Shown here: positions 1-11,033 of the stretch, one piece after another
Layout: each line of letters opens with the position of its first letter
How positions within the stretch are numbered: the stretch's first letter is position 1
Source of the DNA: Gnomoniopsis sp. IMI 355080
Taxonomy: Eukaryota; Ascomycota; Sordariomycetes; Diaporthales; Gnomoniaceae
Direction: 5' to 3'
DNA length: 64,000 bases
Assembly: GCA_027946555.1 (NCBI GenBank)
Contig: JAPEVC010000041.1
Coordinates: forward strand, 121,597-185,596
Notes under the pieces: model-generated
What the model saw: only the letters and a program-made list of their open reading frames with translations
The model's database searches: none
Told to the model about the DNA's origin: nothing
Translations under genes and position numbers: made by a program

Positions 1-868
1 ACGTTAGTAACCAGCCGCACCCTAGATTCCAAAGCTGCAACCCGGAATCCGCCCCCGGCGAGCTCCCAAGTTGGCGATCTGCAATCTCCACCAAATCAAG
101 AGTCCCAATTCGATGGTCTGGGCTCGCAAGTGAAGGACCCAACGTCACTATGTGATCCCGAGAAAGCGGCATGACATCCAACGTAGCTTATGCTTGCAAA
201 GGCTGGTTAAACCGACAAGGTGATGTGGCTCAGTCCATGACGGGCCAATACTATTGAAACTGAGCAGCCTCACGCGGTTCGGTAGGTAGTGCCTTGGGCC
301 CAGCCAACCAGAACACCAATCTCCTCAGCAATCATAATGCTGTCAAAGGCAAATGCGCTTTTCTTTTCTCTCTCGATGGTCCCGAGATCGAGTTGTTTGA
401 GCGTGAAATAGAGTGAGTGCTCGTTGACAAGGTACCCACCAGATTAACCGTGGTCCGTCCGGAGACTGAACTGTAAACAGGTAGAGGGACCGCAAGTCAA
501 TTGCCCGTATAAAGAAAATCTTGCTTGAGTAGATGGCAGTACAAAAAAGTGAAAATTCACCTCTAAGGTTCCTTACAAGCAGTAGTCATCACCACAATAG
601 CTCCGGAGACTATGGCTCCCGCCTCTTCCCAGCGGCACAGGAGCTATACCCCTGGCAGTTAGCGATGGGTCGCGTTTTGATGGAGGCTACTATAGCATGC
701 ATACTAGCCGATATCCTCGGTAGAGGCAGTAGGCGTTCGGATGCTGTTTGATTTATTATCTATTGATATATGAGCCAGACAAGATCTTCGAGTCGGCAGG
801 TGAAACTAGACAACGGTCATTCACTTTTGTTGCTTCTGCGGCTCGGAAGCCGGATCTGATTCGCAAGC
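1..868. other. Gene-free 5' flank of the receptor gene
   Basis: No convincing coding region is seen. An AT-rich stretch near 755-775 could be a core promoter for the receptor gene downstream. A signal-peptide exon for that receptor would be expected here but I could not find one with confidence. Confidence 0.4.
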
Positions 869-2595
869 ATGGTCGTCACGCCGTTGAATCTGACCACGGT
901 GCCAGCATGTGGTGTAAGTCCTATTCATTTACCTACCTTCTGATACAGGATGACCACATTGATGACGGCCGCCAATTGACAATGCGTTTAGCTCTCTTGT
1001 CTTGCCGACGGGCTCTCGCTCACGGCCTGCGCAACGTCGAATACCACCTGCCTGTGCCTCGACCAAGCTTTTACCGCTTCCGTTGCGGCATGTACGATGG
1101 ACAATTGCACCGTTAAGGAACAGCTGTGTGAGTAACCACCTCACCAGAAAAGAGAACGGGGGCGGGAGAGAAGAGGAATGATTCAGCGATCTGCTCTTGT
1201 ACCAAAAATCTCACACAAAATAGTAACACAGCGAGCGACTTCCATTTCCTGTGATGTCCAATATCAGGACACAACAATCGACCTGAAGATTGTTCTCGTG
1301 ACGCTCTTCGCCTTTCAGTCTGTCTTCTTCCTGCTGCGAATGGCTTCTCGGGCCACGCGGCTCGCTCCATGGGGACGGGATGATACGACCATCGTTATTG
1401 CATGGGTATGTTTACATGAGGAAGGATGACATATATATATATATATATGAAATGAGTGTCTGAGTGCCTCTGACCTATTCACAGATCTTCAGCCTCGGCT
1501 TCCTGGGCAGCAACATCCATGGTCCGTCATCTTTCTAAGCCTCTCTCCGTGTTCATTCTTGGCGTTATTAACCCGCCTCCCATCTACAGAAACCACCATC
1601 GGCGTCGGTAAGCCCTCCTGGGCGCGGTCGTTTTGGCAAATAGAGCAAAGTCTCTTCGACTTGTTCATCTCTACCATGTTCTACGTCCTCGAGCTTGGCT
1701 TCATCAAGATATCCATATGCTTTCTCTACATGCGCATCTTCCCGGGCAAAATATTCCAACGAATCATGTGGGCAACACAGGTGCTCATCGCAAGCGCCAC
1801 TGCGGCTTTCTTTTTCATGGGGTTCGCGCAGTGCCAGCCGTTCAGCGCCTATTGGACGGACTGGGATGGCATGCGATCCGGGCGTTGCTTCAACATCAAC
1901 CGCTACGCATATGCATTTGCCTCTGTTCATATTGCGCTTGACGTGTTGATACTGGTCTTGCCGACCATTCAGGTGTGGAAGCTGAACATGACGTGGAAGA
2001 AGAAGATTGAGGTGACTTTTATGTTCTCCTTTGGCGTCCTTTTGACGGTAATCAGCATCTTTCGTCTGAGCACACTTGAATGGATTGCCAAAAATCATTT
2101 TAATATGCGTAAGTCAAAAGAACCGCCTTATACGTGCAGTGCTTGATCGTGTTGTTGACCCATCCTGCATCCACAGCAGGTATCCTCTACGCCACCACTA
2201 TCTGGACTGCCTCCGAGCTCGCCACCGGCATGTTTGTGGCTTGCGTTCCTGCGGCGCGCATCTTCATCTTGTATTATGCAGGCATCGCCCTGGCCGCAAC
2301 CGGTCTATCGCGATCCGGATCAAGTCAACTGGCTCTACACGACAAGAATTCTGCCTTTTCGAGTGCTCCAGAGCGCCATGCAAGTAATGGTAGAGGCAAC
2401 CCACCGGCGAGTGAGTTCAAGTTGCCGATGCCATCGTTGGGTGGGATGCGGCTGTCGAGCAGCATCGTGCGAGAGCTGCGGCGGAGCACGAGTGAGGAGC
2501 AACTTATTGGGCATTCACTGGTGGAGCTTGACAGCGTGACCGTGGTGGCCTCGAAAGACGAGATGGACAACAAGACTAAAGGTTGGGCTAGTTAG
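869..2595 (+). CDS. CFEM-domain Pth11-like seven-helix receptor (5' end uncertain)
   Basis: Likely exons: 869-913, 992-1127, 1224-1405, 1485-1521, 1590-2108 and 2177-2595, all joining in frame (about 445 codons from 869). The first two exons give a CFEM-type cysteine pattern (VPACG, LSCLADGL, CATSNTTCLC, CTMDNC). From about residue 80 a run of hydrophobic helices follows, with fungal rhodopsin-like features such as the WARSFWQIEQSLFDLFIS and FIKISICFLYMRIF segments and a Cys-containing GFAQCQPF loop. The tail is Ser-rich and presumably cytoplasmic. By family, such proteins act at the plasma membrane as GPCR-like sensors of surface or host cues; the ligand is unknown. Oddity: CFEM proteins normally have a signal peptide. 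The ATG at 869 has none, and an in-frame TGA lies at 857, so a 5' exon is probably missing from this model. The last acceptor could be 2177 or 2180; both stay in frame. Confidence 0.8.
1431..1448. repeat. (AT)9 microsatellite inside an intron
   Basis: Nine AT units lie within the 1406-1484 intron of the receptor gene. Length variation here would not affect the reading frame. Confidence 0.95.
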
Positions 2596-2930
2596 ATTAT
2601 TCAACGTTCTGCGCTACCTCTCAAAATACGTGAATCGTGTCATTCAGACCTTGTGCGTTCCATATATGTTCTTGAAATACCTGTGATTCCCACAGAACAC
2701 ATCTCAAATAGAAGTTTCCTTGTCTTGACTTGACCACCTGGGCAGTGGTTCTACTATAGGTACTCAACAGACAGTTTCCATCATCCCAAAGCGAAGACCG
2801 CTTCAACATACTATCTTCTGAACAAGAGTCTCATCAGGCTGCTCTGCTAGAGATCCTGTAGGTTGCGTTCCGGAGTGAGTAGAAACAGAGTAGTACTTGT
2901 ATTATTTCTGAGCAGGTAAATTCATTCACA
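2596..2930. other. Intergenic, 3' side of receptor gene
   Basis: No coding sequence is seen. It separates the receptor stop codon from the tRNA gene and presumably holds the receptor 3' UTR. Confidence 0.4.
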
Positions 2931-3002
2931 GCCCGCTTGGCTCAGTGGTAGAGCGTGTCACTAGTAATGACAAGGTCATTGGTTCGATTCCAATAGTGGG
3001 CA
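2931..3002 (+). tRNA. tRNA-Thr (anticodon AGT)
   Basis: A 72-nt cloverleaf can be folded: acceptor GCCCGCT pairs with AGTGGGC (one G-U), followed by discriminator A. D arm is GCTC/GAGC. The anticodon arm TGTCA-CTAGTAA-TGACA places AGT at 34-36. T arm is ATTGG-TTCGATT-CCAAT. No intron is present. The A-box (TGGCTCAGTGG) and B-box (GGTTCGATTCC) are both intact and a T-run follows at about 3029. Confidence 0.95.
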
Positions 3003-3134
3003 ATTAACATGGTTAATTGCCTCTGATTGCTTTTGTTTTGTTTCATTTTGGCTCGCTTGTGACATTCGGTGATGTTGAGAATTGTCCAAGAGTATGTGTA
3101 GTGTGAAGGCCAAACTCACTGGCTGCTCCTTCCT

Positions 3135-3769
3135 TCACTCAATCTGCCTAACTTTCCCCGTCTCCACCTCATACACCCATCCCGAAATCGCAATATCCTT
3201 CGGCACCGCACTCTGCTTCTTCAAAAACGCAAGATCCTCCTTCACGGCCTCCTCGACGTTTGCAAACGGCAAGAAATCCAACGTCGCAATCTCGGCCGCC
3301 GCCGTGCCGCCCAGCGTCTGCGACACGAGCGCGTGCGCGTCCTCGTTGGTGAACGTCAGCATGCCGCACCCCGTGTGCTTCACCAACAAGATCTCGCGCG
3401 TTCCCAGGAGTTGCTGGGAGATGAGGATGCTGCGGAGGGCGTCGCGCGCGCTGCCGCCGGCGTTGCGGATGACGTGTGCGTCGCCAATGTCGATGCCAAA
3501 GGCTGTCGAGGGAATGATGCGCGCGTCCATGCATGTCTTTTTGTTTGTTTTTTTATTATGAGAAGTTAAAAAGGTGAGAGTACATACACAACAACCCCGT
3601 TCTTGTACAGTTTTGGGGCGAAAAGTTGGATGGGGGTGATTTGAGGCAAAAATGGACATACCACGACGAGATATTTCTTTGCTGGTGGGAGCGGCAGATC
3701 GCCATGTTTGAAGTTGCTGGCGTAGGCCTCATTCTTCTCCTTCAAATTTTGGACGGTCGGAGTGGCCAT
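3135..3769 (-). CDS. Beta-carbonic anhydrase, short (plant/CAB-like) type
   Basis: Two exons, 3769-3662 and 3536-3135, join in phase 0 across a 125-nt intron with a GTATGT donor, giving 169 aa. The enzyme interconverts CO2 and bicarbonate. Zinc ligands are visible as Cys38, in the CMDAR motif (which also supplies the Asp40-Arg42 dyad), and His90/Cys93 in HTGCG. The IRNAGGSARDALRS stretch is typical of the family. No organelle-targeting or secretion signal is evident, so a cytosolic site is likely. At 169 aa it belongs to the short fungal subtype rather than the roughly 220-aa Nce103 type. The in-frame extension before the second exon is intronic. Confidence 0.93.
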
Positions 3770-4796
3770 ATTGAGGCGCTGAAATAAGAGCCTGTGTGAG
3801 CTGACCAGGGGTGGATGAATTCGTAGTGTATAATGTGGTAGGTTGTCAAGTGCACTTTTTGACGTGATTGCGATCTATGAAAGTCTTCTGACGGAAATAA
3901 CCTGACCTGAATGCCTTGAGCTGAAGGCGATCGATGCTATGGTATTCATGGCAATCTAGTGAAGAGAAGAACCATTTCAGGTAGGTATGACACCATCGCC
4001 GCGTCAAATTACCTTCTTTGAGACATAAACGGCGATCCAGCTCCAATCATCATCGCCACAGATCGACATTCCTCCACCCCGAAATCCCCGAACAGCAACT
4101 GAAAATCGGGGTTGGATACGACTTTCTTGTGTGTCCTGTGCTTTGTTGTCGGTGTGCGGAAGTGGTCTATGCCATTTTGTGAGGTAGCCATACAATCAGG
4201 GCTACAAGTTTTCAACAATTCAACGGCGCACATAAGTGACGAGCACACATTCAAGATGATCTGGTATTCAGCTTGCAATGAAGAGAATGATTACAAACGA
4301 TAGTAGATGATAAGCTGGGTATGTAATGAGAACTAGAGCTTCATCCGGACCTCTGGGTCTCCAGAGTCATTCGATAGAAGCAGCCTTCCTGGTTGGTGAG
4401 TGAGTTCGGGTTGGTCAGGACGACTGTTCACATCCACGACACCCACAACAAACTTTCCGCCCAACTGTTCTTGCCTGTTGTTCTCTTCATCTTGAACTGG
4501 CGCGCGATTGGAGTGCCCAATACATGAGGGCCAAGAGGGAATATATTTGCGACAGTTAGTGTGCAGGTTGGTGGTGCAAAGCATGCAAGTCCGTTTCCAT
4601 ATCCTCTTCGCCCTCTCCTTCTGAATTAATAAGCCCCTCCAAGCCAGCGGCCGTGCAAATGAAACAAAAGTCCCTATATGCTCCTGTTACTCCCTCCACA
4701 AACTAGCCGAATCGTGCGGATGCACGAACCCAAAATCACACATGAGGGCGAAACACAATATTGGTGTCACCGAAAGTTCAGCTGTGGCGGCTAAGC
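3770..4796. other. Intergenic, about 1 kb
   Basis: This stretch holds the promoter of the carbonic anhydrase gene and the 3' flank of the acetate transporter gene. Small open frames here show no family features, so I call no gene. Confidence 0.4.
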
Positions 4797-5972
4797 TTAA
4801 GCAGTGTGCGACGCAGCCTTGGTCAGGCGGGCCTCACGACCCTTCTCGGACCAGGGGAAGTGGAACACCGGGATGAGGAAGAGTGAGTTACTAAAAACAA
4901 GACGTTAGCACTGTGATTGGCGTGAAACAGCAATAGGGTGTGTGGTGTGGGCTTGGGGAATTATGCAAAAAGGACTTGGTACTTCCAGGGCATGAGGCCC
5001 GGGTAAAGTCAGGTGGTTAATATTGAGAAATGAATGCCAACCACGCCCCTGCGAGGCCGGCAGGGAAACAACAGGAAGTACCCCTCGTTACGAACGAGCT
5101 CGAATACGGAGGATCAGTCAGAAAATGAATAGAGTTCTCACCTGTTATCCGCAATACCAGCAAAGGCATTGTACCACGCCAGGAAAGCTGCCAGAATGCC
5201 AAAGACACCACCAGCCTTCTGCAAGCCGTTGGCGGCATTTGCCGCACCATTGTTGTCGGCATACTCGGCGCAGGCCAAGAATAGGAATGCCATATCCAGG
5301 GTGAAGAAGAGCAGGAAGAACATGACAGTCGATCGCAGCGTGCAGATCAAGAGTATGAATGTGAAGATGAACCAGCCAGTCAGGAAGAAGCCCAACACGC
5401 TGGGTACATCCGCTGCGTTGGTGTAGGCGTCCGCAACACCGAGCGAAGGCGTCAGGATGAGGGCGTAGGAAATCCAGAAACCACCGTAGGAGGAGAGAGC
5501 GGTGGCACCAAAAGTGTTGCCTATGGCCATCTCCCTGAAAAAAGAAAGAAAAGGTTAGTACGGATATTCAGTGCCGTTCAATTCTTTCACTGCTACAAGC
5601 CACACGGGAGTTTACTTACCACATACCAGCAAGAAGCTGGACGAGACCACCATAGCCGAAGGCCAGAGGCACAACAATGTTGGGCGTTGAGATGCCGCGC
5701 GTTCCCAAGTTGATGAGTGACAGGACAAACGTCGTCAAGGCGAAAGCGCTGAGGCCGAGGGGCGCCGGGTTGGCGAATTTGCGGCCCTCAATGGCCTTGT
5801 ACAGACCTGGCTGGAACTCACCACCAAAGGCAGGCAGGCGGGTGTCGTCGCCGGAGTGGGCGTTGGCGTTGGGGTTGTAGAAGCCTGCGCGTTGGTGAGG
5901 CGCATGTTGCGGACCGTTGCCCTCCACGCCGGTGGCGGCGCGAAGGTCCTTCTCGTTTCCTACGTCGGACAT
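4797..5972 (-). CDS. GPR1/FUN34/YaaH family acetate (monocarboxylate/ammonium) transporter
   Basis: Exons 5972-5620, 5534-5142 and 4890-4797 join in frame to give 279 aa, the usual family length. The family signature NPAPLGL sits at the start of the first membrane helix, after a roughly 60-residue hydrophilic N-terminus. The first splice junction rebuilds [23 protein letters not shown], the second conserved block. Six hydrophobic helices follow and the C-terminus is short and charged ([17 protein letters not shown]). By family (Ady2/AcpA), it imports acetate or exports ammonium at the plasma membrane; substrate cannot be fixed from sequence. Such genes are usually induced by acetate and repressed by glucose. 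A very long gene-free upstream region fits complex regulation. Confidence 0.93.
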
Positions 5973-6926
5973 GTTTGTCGGGCTTTTTACTTGGAAGGGG
6001 TAAGTTGGTGAACTTTCTCTTGTGGGTGAGGTCGGAAAAGGTCAATTGGAGAGGGAATTGAGTCGTTGGGAGGAAGGGAGGTGAATGAATGAGTGGACGC
6101 GACGTGGTGGTGAGAGAAAGTCTCAGGTGGTCGATCTTTCTGTTTACCCGTTGCTCGGTCGTTCAATTGTGCCGTGTGTAAGTGTGTATGTGTGTGTGTG
6201 CAGTACAGTAACTTTGCACTGGAATGTGAGAAAGGGGGGGATGGGGTAGCAAAGACGATGTCCAATACTAACAATGGTTAAACTTTTTTTTTTTTTGCGC
6301 GCCCTGGTCTCGCTCTCTCTCTTTCTTGTCTTTCCCAACTAAGTGGATATGACAGCTGCGACAGGAGTATCGTTGCTCTGCAGGAAAAGTAATACCACAG
6401 CGTTACAAAGCACAGGACGGGGAAGACGATGCATGCGGTGGAAGGGAAGGGGGGGTGGGAGAGCAGCGCCTGTTATAACGGTTTGATCCAGGAGACAGCC
6501 AGCGGATGACGATCGATGCTTTAAATGCTACCTACCTCCTGCCTAGGAACATTATGTACCGAACAAGCCTAGCTAGGCAGGATGCGCGGGCGATGGGGTA
6601 AGCTTGAGAAAGAAAAACGACTGGTCCTTGATCAGCTTAGCCTGCACAATAGTAGGGTTGGTTCCACAGGCCCCGGTCTGGGGTAGGACCACCCCAGGTA
6701 CCCTATACATGCACAGGCTTGACTTCCCGAGCAGCCCGGTTGAAGAAGAGGGACTGGCATTGTTTCTTTTGACGAGACACTATGGGCGGAAAATCGTCGA
6801 GGGAGAACGTTGGAACGGTATAGAACGGCTGAGATGGAAAACGAGAACAAGCAAAAACAAATGTGTGTGTTGTAACGCAAACACAGCAGTACAAGTACCG
6901 TACGTAAACGAGATAAAAGTGACATG

Positions 6927-6944
6927 CAGCAGCAGCAGCAGCAG
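6927..6944. repeat. (CAG)6 microsatellite
   Basis: Six CAG units in tandem within the gene-free region upstream of the acetate transporter. No coding frame is supported across it. Confidence 0.9.
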
Positions 6945-9900
6945 TACCCAGTCTGTCTCCCTTCTCCGCCAACCGTACCATCCAAGCCATGCGGCATGGG
7001 CTTATCATCTCGGTGCCCATTTCCTCATGAAGGACACCGCTGCAGCCAGTATATCTAAAGGGCTGCACATCGCAACTTTTTTTCCTTCTTATTTCCGGGT
7101 AAAAGTCGCGAACAAATTTCTCGGTGCACGACGCGTGCGAGGGTCACTTTTACCCCGGACCCACACGAAACCGGGGGGGAGAGGACTCGAACAGACCCCG
7201 CCCATGTGGGCAGATTGCTTTGTGGGCCCTTTTTCATTCTTTTTGGCTGGGGGGCCATGGGAGAGTATTCAGCTTGCTTGTTGGGGGGCCTGGCAACCGT
7301 TCTCTCCTGATGAAGAACGTTGATCTATCTGGAAAGAGTTCTAGTCCAAAAGACCGTTTTCAATTTGCAATCTGATCGCCCTTGGTGGGCTGCCCCAAAG
7401 AAGGGCATGTCCTTTCTTTTTTGGCTGTGCGGGTCACCACACAGGTACCCAGTACTTTGGGCCGATACGACGAGAGAGAGAGAAAAAAGCCAAGGCGCCC
7501 GCCAAAAGGCTTCGACCCGTCTTGGTCTGGAGAAATCTGGGGTTAGCTCCAGCTTCCCGGGCGAACGGTACGACCAGGTCACCACAGGTTGCAAAGGGGA
7601 ATTGCACTTCCCGAACCTTGGCCGACCAGTCAGGTGCACAGTTCTGCGGCGCCTTTCAGGGTTGCTGCATGTCGACATTCTTTGCCTGCATGATCCATTT
7701 GTCCTTTACTACTGCGTTCCCAGTATCAGGGCTCTAGTACTGCGTACGCAGACGCGCAGACTTTGAGGGAATCGTACAGGCAAATTATACTTTATGTAGT
7801 AGGGCGGCGCTCCACAGAACCACCTGGCCGTGCAGATGGAACAGGGTCCGAGACCGCACCATGCCACCCCGTCCTTCTGTCCCCTATCTACCTAGACAGG
7901 TACTCTCAATCTAGGGAAACTGGACTATTTGGTACCGGCTGACCCAGCCTTGGAGGCGATATATTCAGCTTCACGCCCATTCGTACAACGCGGGCTGTCC
8001 ACACAGCTGTTGGGGAGTGAGTGGCAGATGTGCCCAACACCGTCGCCCTCTACACAAAGGGTGCGACAACACTGGCATTGTAAATTTTTGAGGCTCAACT
8101 TTAACAATGGGGGTCCCAGCCAAGCTTTGCATCGTGTCTGAGTCGACATTTTTTTTTTGACTCTTGGGTGCAATGGAAAGCTTATTCCCTCCGCTCGCCG
8201 TCATAACAAAACGAAGCCCAGCCCAAGCCCGCGTCCTTTCCGCCGGCCTCGCTTGGCCCTTGGTAGGCATTCTTTCCCCCCAGATTGGCCCAAGATTGGC
8301 AGCCCTAGACAGAATCCGGCGATACTGTTTGAACAACAAGCTTAACAGTCTAATGCGCAAGTGCTGGGCCATGAACGGTACGGTTTCAGAACGATTGCGC
8401 CGTTGTTCTTTTACCGTTGACACACACACACATATGGGCCCGATGCGCCATCGCAGGCGTTCAGGTTGGGGGGAACTGAGCCTGTAAAAGGCGGAAGCCG
8501 GCGTAAAACCATTCCGGGCTCGGAACAAAGGAGCGCAATATCAGAGAAGGGGGCGAGAGGAGGGGGAAGGAGGAAAGAAGCCATGCGTCATCACCAAGTG
8601 CTTACTAGTCTTTTGGGCCTGGCCATTCCGTGTAGAGAAAGCACGGATGGATGCCCAAAAAAAAAGTGACAAATCGGTGTGAACTGTGCACAATGGGTCA
8701 TGTGAGCTCAATGGACCTCCTCCCGAAGCTCCATAAGAAAAAAAAGGGAAAACGAGCGATCCCGATGGCGTCAGCGCCACGGAGATCTATTTATCTGACA
8801 AGAACAAAGAAAGAAAAAAAAGAGACAACTTGATCGGTGGCGGCGTGCCGCGGAGTTTGAGGACCTGTCGCTCATACCCCTCTGACCCTGCGGCCATATA
8901 CGGGGGTGGGGGGGGGCCCCGGGGACCCAGGGAAAAAGAACGCCATGCATCATGACAGGTGAGAACAGACCTCCGCAGCCGTGCAGCCGTGCATCCGTGC
9001 TAGGCCTGCAGGCAAGAAAAAGAAATGGAAGCAGCGACGACTCTTTTTTTTCCTCCCATAGTCGTCTTGGCCCTGCACACTTGCTCAAAATAGTATCATG
9101 TTTATTCACAAACATCACATTGCATCCCCAAACCAGTCCTAACCCTCACTGAGCCTCCTCTCCTCTCCCTCCCTTGTGCCGCCGCCGTCGTCTTTCTTTG
9201 CTCGTGCATGAGACATGGCATCGTGTTACTGGCAATATCACTTTTCTTGGTCCATTTTTAACAACAGCAAAAAGTAGATTGCGTGGCTTGGCTTCTGGTC
9301 TAGTTGATTGGAGCACCGTCGCCAATTACCCGTACCTTGCCGGGTCCTATGCAGTAATCCACCATCCAGGGCTGTAGTTACTTGACAGCAAAACACTATG
9401 TAGTCGCGTCCACTCCCTTGTACGGCCCCGGCCCCCTTCGCCTAAGCGTTCGTGTTCTTCTGAATCTAGACCTCGAGATTACGATCTTTGGACGGCCACC
9501 AATAGATTGCACAGAGAAATCGCCCAACCCCTGCATCGCCATGTGGCTTCTTTTTTTCTTCCAGAATAACTCGTGCAACTTCGGAAAGGAGTGTGTGTGC
9601 CAGCCCTGCCGATTTTGCGGTGGCATCCAATTTCCTTACCCGGGATGCCTGACAAACTCTAATGTTGCGGCCCATTCGGGCCGACGTCTCAATCCATCTC
9701 TATGGGTTCCTGCCTCGCTTCATTTGCTCCGTGAAAAAAAAATGCTGCTCACCCTAATTACGGGTATGCATAACCCGATATTTACTGTATCACCACCATG
9801 TATGTCTTCTTGCCCACCTCGGCACATATAATAACCCTTAGGCAGGAGAGAAGACGGGCACCTCGCCCAGCCCACTGCGCTTCGTTGGGTAGTCTTTTGC

Positions 9901-10775
9901 ATCAAACGACTAGTCCCAAACCTTGACTGCAGTACCGAAAGCGTGCCCATGTGTGAAGCGAAGTTCTGCCCAGTCTGAACCCCCTCCCCAAGACAAGCCA
10001 AGGTGCGGACGGTTCACCGGCTGCATTCTGCAGTGCTTACTTATTACCAAGCATAGCCTGCTGCACATGCCTTTTCAATCGGCTTCATTGGTCCCTTCCA
10101 GCTGTAGTCCGTATTGCTTCATCTATCAGTAATGCTTCAGCCAAAAATTCACGGGCCCTTGGCATGCACGATAAGGCGATCGTCGCTCGTGGTGGGCCCT
10201 ACCAACAATGGCACTGCATAGTGCATGTGTACCAGCCAATCGTATGATGTATGCAAAGGTGCGCGCAGAATTGCCAAAAGTCGTTGCATACTTGCCCAGA
10301 GCAGACGAGACGGGGGTGGGGGGGCAGCAACCCACACTTGCCAGGTGCGTCTGGCGTGGTCCGGCTGCCACCCTCATTCAGGCCACTACAGGTCAACACT
10401 GCATGCCGAGACCCGCTCGAGTAAGACGACAAGATATGCCGACAGCACAATCTTTCCTATCTATTAGATATCGTGCTCGAGGGCCAAGGACGAATGCAAA
10501 CCTATGGTGCATGGCAAGGGCTTCACTTAGTCGAACGCAACAATCTTTCAGTTGCAAACCTCTGCCAACAAGCCACCGCCCCCCTGTGTCGGACCCATCG
10601 TCTGACCATTTCATTTCTGGGCCAATCACGTTCACGGACGGCTTCATCATAGTCCCTAGATGGCTTTCATTTCCCGTTATTCTCTACCTAATCTGAGAAA
10701 CAAAGACCATAACATCCCAACCTAACAATCTGTAAGAGGCGATGAACTCCTTTCTAAGTTACTGAATCCAGCCCA

Positions 10776-11031
10776 TCATGTGGTATCCGTACCTGAAAAG
10801 CCTGACGATATCGACGATGAGCAGCTCCAGCCTAAGACGATGCCTAATCGTGAAATACAAATGAATCTTCCAAAAAGCTCTTGATAGGCTCTCAACGTCC
10901 TGTCCTCGTTCTGTGAGATAAATTCGTTCGTTCCTGTGACCTCGAACATAGTCAATACTACAACACCTGCCATAGAGAAACCTGCCAATAATACCATGGC
11001 CAACATGAGAAAGTACGGTTGTGGCGGTGCC
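10776..11031 (-). CDS. Possible membrane-anchored C-terminus of the WSC protein
   Basis: Directly after the TGA of the WSC protein, and in the same frame, the sequence encodes a clear transmembrane helix (YFLMLAMVLLAGFSMAGVVV) followed by a charged tail ending at 10776. A 72-nt candidate intron, 11103 (GTATGC donor) to 11032 (AAG acceptor), would remove the stop and fuse this helix to the ectodomain. Its length is a multiple of three, so unspliced RNA would instead encode a form ending at the TGA. The AAG acceptor is weak and no good branch point is visible. Stop readthrough or a recent nonsense mutation are the alternatives. Confidence 0.5.
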
Positions 11032-11033
11032 CT

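Larger units (their letters stand above)
5973..11033. other. Gene-free region of about 5 kb
   Basis: Open frames occur (for example 6604-7323 plus) but have simple-sequence composition and no family features. The part near 6000-6400 is pyrimidine-rich on the minus strand and should contain the acetate transporter promoter and 5' UTR. Homopolymer and G/C-run tracts are common, for example around 8903-8918. The segment 10776-11033 is probably the tail of the WSC gene (see that entry). Confidence 0.4.

Noticed and set aside
6604..7323. A 239-aa plus-strand frame upstream of the acetate transporter
   Set aside because: Composition is simple-sequence-like, with no domain, signal peptide or splice context; probably chance.
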